A stretch of 64,000 nucleotides of DNA from Saccharomyces mikatae IFO 1815. Lineage: Eukaryota; Ascomycota; Saccharomycetes; Saccharomycetales; Saccharomycetaceae. Where the stretch lies: the NCBI RefSeq assembly GCF_947241705.1, contig NC_079267.1, positions 434,001-498,000 of the forward strand, in the 5' to 3' direction. The position numbers and the translations under genes were made by a program. This document shows, piece after piece, positions 9,723-19,190 of the stretch. The notes beneath the pieces are model-generated. The model was not told the origin of the DNA. It worked only from the letters and a program-made list of their open reading frames with translations, and ran no database searches. Every line of letters starts with the position of its first letter. Within the stretch, counting starts at the first letter, position 1.

Positions 9723-12700
9723 CTTCTCAACGCTGAGTTTTATCCCTCTATCTATCAAGAATACCTTATTGTTAACCCACCTATATCTACAAAACACACA
9801 AATTTCCACTTACATATACCATTATATATATTATGGCGTTCATGCTCTAACGTGCACATGTTTCCTTTCGAGGCTTATGGTACCTGAGTTCTTTACTATT
9901 TTTAATTTCTTTTCCGTGAACGGTAATCGGATCGCCAATAATTTCTACTATAAAGAAACCGCGAAAAAAAAAGAAAGAGTGATTTTCACTGGCTTTTTGG
10001 CCCATATGTGGTCCGGCCGACCCAAATATCCGATCGTCGTTCCTGCGCCGGGTCCCAGCATCACGGCACCCAGGGGCCAATAAATCAAGAGACCAAGCCA
10101 GCTCGTTAACCGATAGTCAATAGTAATGAACAAAAAAAAATCACCCGCAGCGATTACGTCAGGAGTGACATTGGTAATGCTTACTTCATCACCCCACGCC
10201 ATTGTTTTGACTTGACACTTAAAGGGTCACCTAGAAAATTGCCTGTTCCGGTCTAGCATCTCCACACTAACTCGCCCTTTCCCCCAAAAATGAGGCTGCT
10301 TGAAGGAATCGAATGGAAGAAGAGTAGTGATTCCAGACTGTTTGCTCAGAATTCACTGAAGCAGGGTGATTGAGGCAACTAGGTGCCCTTCTTCAACGCT
10401 ATTTGAACCCAGAGGTTCATCTGAATGGAGAGAGAGGGGAGGGAGAGTCGAAAACCACTTGCGCTTACTTAAACTGATGGGCCATAGATGGTCGTACAGT
10501 CCACGCTAGCTCGAGCAGATACTAAATACTTATTTACATATATACATGGAGGTATACAGACTAAGTAGGAGAGTGAGCGTAAACGCTACCTATTAGGTGA
10601 ATACCTTTGTGCTACATCTACTAGGACCGAAAGATAGGAGACATAGCGAAATCTTTTCCAACACTTGGTAAAAAAAGAGGAACACAAACGCACGCACGCA
10701 CGCACGCACGCATCAGCGAGCATTTCCGTAGTCAAACCTGTGGCTTTAGTACATACGTTGCTACTAAAGGGATCGAGGAAGTCACAGAGTTTGGCTGTCA
10801 TGTACCACTTAGGCATTAGCACTTTCTCATTGTGGGCCTGATTAGTGATGGTTGGTCTAGTCTTAAGATGGGGAACAGACTGAGTTAGGGCAGTGTGGGG
10901 AACAGGGAATTTTGTCGTCCTATGTTCACCACTGCACTTTTTCCTGAGCGCTGATACAGTGTTCGGGCTTGCGTTCCAACATTAGAGGCGGAACCAAACC
11001 TGTAGTGATTTATCACCATTCCGGAATTGTATTTGCATCGATATGGATAAGAGCATCTCCATTTGCAGCCGCAGCAAACTCTCGATTACAATGATGCAGC
11101 CGTGTTATCACACTGCTACAAATTACGTTGCCGGGGCCCTTGCAAAAATTGCATTATTTTTCATGAGCTTAATAGTGCTTCATGGAGCTATACTCTCATA
11201 TGACGACAGGCTTTAACGACGTGGGGACCTAAAATGGCGCAGTATAAAGACGTAACATGGTGTCAACAGCCCCTGCTCAATACAACTGACAGCGTTCGCC
11301 TGAATATGATACTGTTTGCGAAAAGATATTGTCAATTCATCATGCAGTATTAGAGTACGATGGGTAATCATTCGTTGCTTTTGCGGTTATCTTTACTCTA
11401 AGAACAAACGAATTTACGTCTATGCACAACAAGCAGGCAAGCATGCATTTGCTACTCCAGATTGCTTTCCAAAATCACGACCTATTGTTACTTTTAAGCC
11501 TTGTTTTACAGAAAGTGGGAAGAAGACGGGGTTTGGGGTTTCTGGTAGATCTGAAATAAATAGTCGAAGCGTTCCTCTCCACCTCCAAAAATTTTTATGA
11601 ATGAAGTATGGTCCTCATTGGTCAAAAAAAATCTTACTGTCCGATAGGTCGGAGTCAGTGGTGCAATAGGATCAAGTAAAAGAAATCATCTTCATTTCTT
11701 TAGCCAGACTGTTTTTACCGTCTGAGGAAGAATGTTTTGTAGCGATCTTTTCCAGCAGAAGCTGTTTTAGCAGGACTTAGGCCCTATGACACTTTATCGC
11801 TTAGGATTCGACTCATGAAAACTGGGTTTTAATCAATTTAGACACCTATCAGGAACGCAGCATACAGGTCACTTCCTCTACTTTGAAACTGAAACGAAAA
11901 CAGACGAGGCGAGCTTCTAGGCGTTGCAAAGTCCCTTTGACACAAAGAAAATATGCAAATTGGCGCCTAACTACGTCATCCAGTTATTTAAGGCTTTACG
12001 ACTTCAAATGGCCATCCCAACCCCTAGTATTTCAATTAGTTGGAAGCAAAATAACCAAGACACCATATGACGTATTGACTGGAAACAAAATTAGAGGAGA
12101 GCAAGAAAAGCAATTTTAAAAGGGTACCTTTTTTTAAAGATCCTGAATGAAATATTAATTGTATGCAGTTTATTTGCAGCCTCTTTTCTTCTGGTTTACT
12201 AATTTCTTTCCACCTCCTTAATGGTATATCTTTTATGCTTGAAAGAACAGGCTTTAATGCATTCCTTCGAACGTAGTACCCGAAAGTTTGAGACAGTGTC
12301 GATCCACGAGGAATCCTCAACCAGGATTACAACCAATAGTGAAATACTTCACAAAATAACCTTTTCAAGTTAATGAGATATATCTTGTTATAACGTAAGA
12401 TGCTTAAATGTTGATCGTGTACCTAACAAACCTTCATGTAATATCAAGTTTTTCTCACTATAGAAAACATGTAAGTTTCCCACCCCTTTGTCTGATCCAC
12501 TGGAGACATTAATAGTCGGATGTAGTGCTGCTCCTTGATGTTATAAATCCATGCCCACATTGGAACTTGTTGTTTCGTCCCCCTTTTATAAGAGCCGTGT
12601 ACCCTTCAAACAGGTACTAGTTCAACCTCAGTCCTCTCAATACACAACTGGAAAATACCTTACGTGCCACCCACAATTATTCTTCTAGAACGCCGAGTTC

Positions 12701-12816
12701 CCAATTTTGCAGTTTAAGACATATATTAGTGCCTATCACGCAATCCGTCCGCTGTATTTCTCCGCACAGAAGTTTTCAATATATGAGAGTGAGGATTCAA
12801 AGTACTTTAGCATAGT
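9723..12816. other. Gene-poor 3.1-kb interval
   Basis: The region between the YPS3 start and the next gene. The several 70-95-codon open frames here mostly begin with TTG or GTG, and none shows domain, signal peptide or codon bias. The corresponding S. cerevisiae interval carries only ORFs annotated as dubious (YLR122C-YLR124W). It must hold the YPS3 promoter on its left side. A GC-rich patch lies at 10005-10080, and a CGCA microsatellite near 10689. I see no LTR, tRNA or conserved RNA. Confidence 0.6.
10689..10712. repeat. (CGCA)n microsatellite
   Basis: About six tandem copies of CGCA (equivalently ACGC) in the middle of the gene-poor interval. Such alternating purine-pyrimidine tracts are length-variable between strains. 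No gene overlaps it. Confidence 0.9.
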
Positions 12817-13251
12817 ATGAAACTGAACACTGAAGAGGATAACCTATCAAGTATGGAGGGAACTTCACAACTAATAAACAAGAATCTCGACAAATATTTG
12901 GAAAAGAACAAAATTTCGCACAAAACCTCGAAAAATAGGATTGGGAGTGAAAATGGTGACGTTACTAATTCAACAGAAGATAACCACCCTCTAATGGATG
13001 AAGGAACAGCATCAATGCTTTGCACGGGTATCCCTAAAGAAGGGGGTTCGTGCTCAAATGAAGAAGAGGATTCTGGCTCAGGCGTAGAAGAGAATTCAGA
13101 TGAAGCTGAAGAAGAGTCTACAAAGGCCTACGGTGAGTTAGTTGCAGTCTTACAAAACTATAACATATCACTAAGCGTATTAGATGAGCCTCAGACGAAA
13201 AGTTGGCTTGAAAAATACACTGGCGTCTACAGAAGTTCTTGGCATAGTTAA
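12817..13251 (+). CDS. Small acidic protein of unknown function (YLR125W position)
   Basis: 144 residues from an ATG. I do not recognise a domain. The N-terminal half is hydrophilic and rich in N, S, K and E. Residues 81-101 are strongly acidic and serine-rich (NEEEDSGSG... DEAEEES). A more ordered-looking end (about 104-138, YGELVAVLQNYNISLSVLDE) could be a helix. There is no signal peptide or membrane segment. By position it corresponds to S. cerevisiae YLR125W, a 136-residue protein of unknown function. It sits alone between a 3.1-kb and a 1.1-kb noncoding stretch. Confidence 0.75.
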   Translation: MKLNTEEDNLSSMEGTSQLINKNLDKYLEKNKISHKTSKNRIGSENGDVTNSTEDNHPLMDEGTASMLCTGIPKEGGSCSNEEEDSGSGVEENSDEAEEESTKAYGELVAVLQNYNISLSVLDEPQTKSWLEKYTGVYRSSWHS

Positions 13252-14307
13252 TAATATAAAATGCGTCATTATTGTGAGTTAGGAGAATAATTTTAGGAAG
13301 GGGTCAGAATGAAGAAGAGCTTATGGAAAGCAGCAGGGTTGTTGAGACATAAACGATATTTTCTTGCAGTCCAGTACACGGTCTGTTCGTGAAATATATA
13401 TATACGCTACCAGAGAATATCTATATTATCGTGGAACCCAAAAGCAAACTGACTATTCCTTTCTTTCTTTTTCTCGTATCTTGAATTGTTCCTTTCATTG
13501 AACCAACGCCTGATGTGAAAGAAACAAATGAGCAAACGGAAAAGTGAACTAAGATTTTATCAGTGCTCAAATTCTTTGAAGGTAAATTAAAGAGGACGAG
13601 ATCCGTTTTGCCTCGACTTAGGTTTGTCAGATTTTGCCGCAGACACCAACGAAAACAGATCGAAGGTCAAGTAGTTGTACTTTTCGAGGTTGGTACGACT
13701 TTTGTTGGTTACTATGACTTATTGGGTCTTTAGTTCATATTCGAATCGTAATCACATACGTTCAAGGGGTTATCAGTACTGATTTTTATATGCACACAAG
13801 TGTGGTACAAGCAAGAAAAGTTTCTCCCTCATTCCCTATCTTCCGGAATCCGTTGACCTTCCTTGGTGGTCATCTATATTCTCTGCTGTCAACCTTATCT
13901 GCCATATATGATGAAATAGAATAATCAAGAAGCGATTATAATAAAATTTTGGACTACTCACTGCACATCATGGGTAATAAAACTGAACTCGATAGCCTCT
14001 GTCGTATTATGGTGCACGTATGACCACTGAGGCCCAACCAATTGTGTTTGTTTTACATAAAAAACATAAAATACACAAGAAGGGTCTACAATATTCAACT
14101 TAAGAGGCGAAACTTTGTACTACTGAAGTGTCACTTATTATCGAAAACATTCAAGCAAAAATTGAAAGTGAATTCTGAAAAAATCAGACAAGGTTTCCAG
14201 ATAGACCCCGCATAAAATGAATTGACATTAAATAGTTAAACACGTCTTTATAAACTTTTTATTTCTTTGGGTGTACTCTATACACTATGTAAAGCAATCA
14301 GGATGTT
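13252..14307. other. Intergenic 1.06 kb, YLR125W to YLR126C
   Basis: AT-rich DNA between two converging genes with no ORF of note. A TA run lies at about 13398-13407. An exact 11/11 match to the yeast ARS core consensus (WTTTAYRTTTW) lies on the minus strand at 14061-14071. A few such matches are expected by chance in a window this size, so an origin is only possible, not shown. Confidence 0.5.
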
Positions 14308-15063
14308 TCATATTTTTTGCAAAAATAACTTCCAAATACTTCTGGCGGCCTGTATACCATTATTATCCAGCTCTCTGCACTGTCTTTCATACCTATTAAA
14401 TTCTTCAAGACCAAGCTTGTCTTGAGACTTTAACAGTCCCTTCTGTGCGACTTCACTATTAAATTCAGGATGCCCTTGAAACGTCAGTACTTTATTTTGC
14501 TTATAGAACCCTTGATGGGGACATTTCTCGCTTGACGCCCAATTTTGGTACCCCTCTGGGACATCGAACACACAGTCACTATGAACTTCAGAAAGATTTA
14601 ATTCTTGGGTACCAAATAACTCTTGGCCTACTAGGTTCAATCTCAACGGTACGACCCCACCTTCGAAGCCTTTTGGGTTCCGACCAACAGAGCTGCCTAA
14701 CGCAGCTGCAATAACTTGGTGGCCAAAACATATTCCTGCGACAGGTGGATATTCAATCTTGCTGGTTAGCATCTTCTTCAATAAACTCCTTAACTTAATA
14801 ATCCATTTAATTTCTTTGTCAAAAGAATCATATTTTGAACCAGTGATGTATACGCCCAAATATTCATCTTTTTGAAAATTCGACAATTGAGGAAACACAT
14901 CATTTTGCACATGGAAGACTTCATAGTCCACTTCATCTTTAACACATTCCAGCTTCTTAGTTTGTTCCAATAGATTGATAGCCATGTCAACAAAATTGCC
15001 CCAAGGTTTACTCCATTCGTTATCTTCATCTGTATAAAGAATAGCTATTTTCTTTACTGTCAT
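14308..15063 (-). CDS. Class I glutamine amidotransferase-like protein (YLR126C)
   Basis: 251 residues from an ATG. The fold is that of a free-standing class I glutamine amidotransferase. The nucleophile C112 sits in AGICFGHQ, and the H198-x-E200 pair in FQGHPEF completes the triad. The family includes bacterial GuaA-like and yeast YLR126C proteins whose substrate is not established; the S. cerevisiae gene responds to iron and copper status and its product is thought to be cytosolic. No partner synthase domain is fused, and no neighbour suggests the acceptor. The upstream 244-bp gap leads to APC2 on the same strand. Confidence 0.85.
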   Translation of the reverse strand: MTVKKIAILYTDEDNEWSKPWGNFVDMAINLLEQTKKLECVKDEVDYEVFHVQNDVFPQLSNFQKDEYLGVYITGSKYDSFDKEIKWIIKLRSLLKKMLTSKIEYPPVAGICFGHQVIAAALGSSVGRNPKGFEGGVVPLRLNLVGQELFGTQELNLSEVHSDCVFDVPEGYQNWASSEKCPHQGFYKQNKVLTFQGHPEFNSEVAQKGLLKSQDKLGLEEFNRYERQCRELDNNGIQAARSIWKLFLQKI

Positions 15064-15307
15064 TTTTAGTGTTTCTTTGAATTTTTTGAAATAATTTAGT
15101 ACTCAAATATGTTAATGCAACCTTTTTTTTCAATATCAACAATAGGTTATTTAAACTATGTCAGTTATCGATGTGTAAATAAAAACCTTATCTTCCTTTT
15201 TTCATGCGCAACATATCTATCGCTGCCACCTTTCCGCGCGTTGACACTTAAGTGATAGAAAAAGAAAACACCCTGTAGTGAGTGATACTAAAAAAACTGC
15301 ATACCGA

Positions 15308-17860
15308 TCATAAGGTTTTATGTTCGTTTTTCACTATTTCGTATGAGCCATTGGCAATATATTTTAACCTGCCCTCATCGGCTAGAGCACTTAAATACTG
15401 TTCTAGTTGTTGGAGACTGACCCGGTTATATCCCCAATCTTTTGGCACCGTGATTTTCAAAAACGAATGGATTTTATTAAGTTTCATGGCACCTAAGTTA
15501 GCCAGCATTCCTTCGATGAATGGCAAACTTCTTTGTAACGTTAACTCACATTTTCTCTCTGCTTCAGATTCATTACGTAGGCCACGGTTATTATTCTCAG
15601 TCTCCATTGGGATGTCTTTATGTACTTTGTCAAAATCTGTCTCGCAATTCTCTATGACGGAATAAACTCCGTTCTCTTTTGAAATCACGCCTTTTTGGAT
15701 CCAAAAATCTAACAAATGAACGAGTCTTGGAGGTGTAATATTTAGCGAGTCGGATAGTTGCTCCAATGTCAAAGAAATCGATTTATTATCCGTAGAGTCA
15801 AACTGATTTATTACGCTGCATTGTTCTAAGGAAACATCCAGCACTAATTTCCTACCATCCTTGAAGTTTAACTCTATTTCTACTTTTCCTTGGTCTTTGC
15901 ACAGTTGTAACTTCCTTCCAGGTTTCAACTGTGAATATACATCAGAATACTTCTGTAGCTCTTTTTTCAAATGTATTGGTAGATGAAATGTTAGTTCGTT
16001 GGAACTCTGCATATCACAGTTATATTTCCAGTATAACAGCGAAATGAATTTCGGAAATATTGCTGGATCTAATCCAGCAACTTCATGCATTTTGCGGCAC
16101 AACTCTTCGCTGCATTTAATATCCCAGAGCATTACATCAATGCTATTAAGATTGGATTGATCTGCATCTGCTGAGGGAGCAGTTGTTTCGGGCAGTCCTA
16201 ATATGCCGTTTGTTATATAGTTGACGTGACTTGTTTCTCTAAATTTGACTACTTTTTCCCTTATCAACTTCAAACATTGTGTCCATTTATCATCCAATTT
16301 ATAGAATTTCAGAGTGAACAATCTATCAGTCAACAAATTTCGAAATTCTGATATAAAGAATTCTCTCGATTCAAAAAGATCTAAAAGTACTTCAAATAAA
16401 TTTGTTTTGATACAACTTGATTTAACACTACCAGGAATCATGTCATTAGGCTCTGGTACCCAAGTTAAGTAATAATTAAGTATATGTTGATAGATCATCG
16501 TTTGACTTGTCGGGGAAGGTCCATTTTTTCCTTTGACCTTGAGATTCCATAGAAAGGGGCCTTTTTTATTTTTATTTCTTTTCATGACATTCGTAAATTG
16601 GCTGATATCAGAATCATGCAAAGTATCTACAAGTGAGATTAACGCCTTAATATCTACTTTAAAAGTAATCTTCTCCTTTAGTTCTTCTTCAGGCAAGTCC
16701 AACATTGCATATAGTAATAAGTCTACTAAGTGTTTACGCTCCTGAAAATATGGTTTGACAAATGTAGTTATCGAGTGTAAACATCTTCCTGTTGGATCTA
16801 AGACCAAAAACGCTTTAATAGTTTTGACATATCTCAACAAAGCATCCACCGTAGTAATGCTAGGGTTTAGAATGTATTTTTTAAAATCCGACAGGAATGT
16901 TGTTACGATATTCGCATAATCCTTGAAATCTTTCATAATTTTCTTCAATTCCAATAACGTAACTTTCGAGTTAGGATAAGCCAGGACGCATATATCAAAA
17001 ATTTCTTTTGTTCTTATCCTGAGGAAATTCGATTCAAAACAGTTGAAAACTGTAGTGGTCAATTCATGATCATCCTCGGGGCAGCCGATCAATTTGGAGA
17101 ATTGAGACCAGTATTGATTGATGAATTTATTGAACGTTTCCATAATCATAAACCTTTTATTCCATACTCCACTCATGGTATCTTCACAAAATTTGTTGAT
17201 TTTGTTGAAAAGAGCATTCACTATCAATTCCATCGAGGATAATGAACCGTCCGCGGAGTTAAGCCATTGTATTAAATTATCAGCAAGGTCAAAATCATCA
17301 TCCATTATTAATTTATCCAATCTTGTTCTTAAATTGTTTTTAAACTTCATATTTCTATTTAACAAGTAATGCCTTAATGAATTAAGTTCGAGGGACCAAC
17401 CGTTGATGTCTAGATCAAAAATAGGTACGTAACGTAACGGAAATTCATAATAATTCTCCCATCGTTGAATATCTTTTAAATAGTTGATATTTTCAAAATG
17501 TGAAAAAAAATGATAGCGAACTTGGAAAATGTAATACTCTTTCAGCGTCGATAAAAGTTGTAGTTGCAACTCTTTGTTTGTATTGCCCTCATTAACTATT
17601 GAATTGCTTGTTTGTCCAGTATTTACCACGCTATATGGGGAAGTAGACGCACTATTAGGGAACAGTACCTTAATGATATTTTTAATACGGAGACTTGGGG
17701 GGCGTAGCTGATGGTTACTCTTGGGATCGTTAGGGCTCGTCCATATGAGTAAAGAGTTCAAATCATCCGCGATAGTCGTGTGAAAGATGTAAGAAGAAAG
17801 TGTTTGCAACTCATCCGTAATAACTTTTAAATCTCGAGTTGGAGCAATCTGATATGACAT
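15308..17860 (-). CDS. APC2: Apc2, cullin-like subunit of the anaphase-promoting complex
   Basis: 850 residues (about 853 in S. cerevisiae), ATG start. Apc2 is the scaffold of the catalytic arm of the APC/C ubiquitin ligase; its cullin-homology region holds the RING subunit Apc11 and its C-terminal winged helix contacts ubiquitin-loaded E2. Visible: a long helical N-terminal half, cullin homology from roughly 480 to 700 (including [16 protein letters not shown] and [14 protein letters not shown]), and a C-terminal winged-helix segment (about 775-845, KIHSFLKI...[23 protein letters not shown]). It is divergent from DCN1, whose product acts on another cullin. Confidence 0.95.
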   Translation of the reverse strand: MSYQIAPTRDLKVITDELQTLSSYIFHTTIADDLNSLLIWTSPNDPKSNHQLRPPSLRIKNIIKVLFPNSASTSPYSVVNTGQTSNSIVNEGNTNKELQLQLLSTLKEYYIFQVRYHFFSHFENINYLKDIQRWENYYEFPLRYVPIFDLDINGWSLELNSLRHYLLNRNMKFKNNLRTRLDKLIMDDDFDLADNLIQWLNSADGSLSSMELIVNALFNKINKFCEDTMSGVWNKRFMIMETFNKFINQYWSQFSKLIGCPEDDHELTTTVFNCFESNFLRIRTKEIFDICVLAYPNSKVTLLELKKIMKDFKDYANIVTTFLSDFKKYILNPSITTVDALLRYVKTIKAFLVLDPTGRCLHSITTFVKPYFQERKHLVDLLLYAMLDLPEEELKEKITFKVDIKALISLVDTLHDSDISQFTNVMKRNKNKKGPFLWNLKVKGKNGPSPTSQTMIYQHILNYYLTWVPEPNDMIPGSVKSSCIKTNLFEVLLDLFESREFFISEFRNLLTDRLFTLKFYKLDDKWTQCLKLIREKVVKFRETSHVNYITNGILGLPETTAPSADADQSNLNSIDVMLWDIKCSEELCRKMHEVAGLDPAIFPKFISLLYWKYNCDMQSSNELTFHLPIHLKKELQKYSDVYSQLKPGRKLQLCKDQGKVEIELNFKDGRKLVLDVSLEQCSVINQFDSTDNKSISLTLEQLSDSLNITPPRLVHLLDFWIQKGVISKENGVYSVIENCETDFDKVHKDIPMETENNNRGLRNESEAERKCELTLQRSLPFIEGMLANLGAMKLNKIHSFLKITVPKDWGYNRVSLQQLEQYLSALADEGRLKYIANGSYEIVKNEHKTL

Positions 17861-18064
17861 AACGCAACAACTTAACTATTTGCCATAAAGATATACAATT
17901 CCGCAAGAATCGGTTTTCGTTTAGTTTTCTATATTCTAGTCCTTTTATTATTACTGTTTTTGTAACCAAAGGTTTGAAAATTTGGGATGCTTAAAGAACA
18001 TGCGCAATAACGTACAAATAAGGTAAGAAAAGAAAATCGTGTCAGCCGGTATTATATATGGAAC

Positions 18065-18962
18065 ATGGTATGTATTTGTTTTATTTTTTTCAACTGACAG
18101 GCTCTTCGAATACTAACACTCTATTGGTAAGAGGCGCTCTCTATGTGATTCATTACAGAGTAATAAGACAAGAGAAAAAGGAGTAAGTCCGGAACAAAAG
18201 GCGATTGAATCATTCACCTCGCTGACCAAATGCGACCTTAACGTTTCTAGGAAGTACTTACAGCGTAATCATTGGAATATCAATTATGCGCTCAATGATT
18301 ATTACGACAAGGAAATAGGGACGTTTACTGACGAGGTCTCGACCCCGGTTCACCCAATCGTATACCCCAAGGAACTGGTACAGCTTTTCGAGCACTACAG
18401 CAATAACAGCTTGTTTGATATAGACTCACTGATTAAATTCATTGAAGATTTGGGTTACAATCTAGAAAATATAACAACGTTATGCTTAGTCCATTTACTA
18501 GGGTATACGAAACTAGAAGAACCTTTGAGACGGGAGCAGTTTCTGTCAAAATGGTTTATAGAGGGTTGTTCTACAATTTTAGACATGCAAGAGTGTATGA
18601 AACGATTGGACATTAAATTACGTCAAAACTTGCAATATTTCACCCTGATCTATAACTATACCTTCCATTTACTTCTGGACTCGTATCGGAAAGACATAGA
18701 TATAAACGAATGTATTCAATATTGGAAGCTCTTTTTTCGACCAGAGTACCCAGTATCTATAGAACAAAACCTGCTAGAGGCATGGTTTCGTTTCCTTCAC
18801 GATGAGGGGAAAATGATGATAAATAAGGATACATGGCAAATGTTACTTGTGTTTTTCAAAAAATATTCTACCGTGAGGGAAATAATGGACGACTATGACG
18901 AAAGTGCAGCCTGGCCATTCATTATCGATGAGTTCTACGAGTATCTGCAAGATCAGCAATGA
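18065..18962 (+). CDS. DCN1: Dcn1, E3 for cullin neddylation; spliced, ATG-only first exon
   Basis: Two exons: 18065-18067 (the ATG alone) and 18159-18962, giving 268 residues against about 269 in S. cerevisiae. The intron 18068-18158 (91 bp) has a canonical GTATGT 5' site, TACTAAC at 18111-18117 and a TACAG 3' site. Splicing joins ATG to AGT AAT AAG, so the protein begins MSNKTREKG. Without the intron the open frame would start only at the internal ATG used by longest-ORF calling (18411 region) and would lose the UBA-like domain. Residues about 10-50 form that UBA-like domain (SFTSLTKCDLNVSRKYLQR). The rest is the PONY/Cullin-binding domain that binds Cdc53 and Ubc12 to promote Rub1 attachment. 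Confidence 0.95.
18068..18158 (+). other. DCN1: Spliceosomal intron of DCN1
   Basis: 91-bp intron with GTATGT at 18068-18073, branch motif TACTAAC at 18111-18117 and TACAG ending at 18158; branch to 3' site is about 41 nt. It directly follows the start codon, so translation of the correct protein depends wholly on splicing. Confidence 0.93.
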
Positions 18963-19059
18963 ACATGTTTTCATACAAGTAAACATACTCTGCTATTACA
19001 ATTGCATAAACTTAATTACCCTTCCAAATTATCGACGGGAATAAGACGGAGATAAAAAC

Positions 19060-19083
19060 GCGATGAGCTGTGGAAAAATTTTC
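19060..19083 (+). promoter_or_regulatory. DIP2: PAC and RRPE boxes upstream of DIP2
   Basis: GCGATGAG at 19060-19067 is an exact PAC box (bound by Dot6/Tod6), and GAAAAATTTTC at 19073-19083 is an RRPE box (Stb3). The two lie next to each other about 110-130 bp before the DIP2 ATG. This pairing is the hallmark promoter of yeast ribosome-biogenesis genes and fits the role of DIP2. Confidence 0.8.
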
Positions 19084-19190
19084 AGGAAATTTTCATTTTC
19101 CACTCTATAGATATACATAATGTATAAAACCTTAAGCATACCAGAGAGTAGACAGTAGAAAGGTCAGTGAAGTTCGGGATAAGTGCTATT

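Noticed and set aside
9722-9809. 29-codon N-terminal extension of YPS3
   Set aside because: Begins with GTG and would bury the signal peptide; the ATG at 9722 gives the expected length.
11316-12320. Three 78-94-codon frames in the gene-poor interval
   Set aside because: All begin with TTG rather than ATG and show no protein-like features.
14061-14071. Exact 11/11 ARS core match as a replication origin
   Set aside because: A few such matches are expected by chance in 64 kb of AT-rich DNA; no B-element pattern could be judged.
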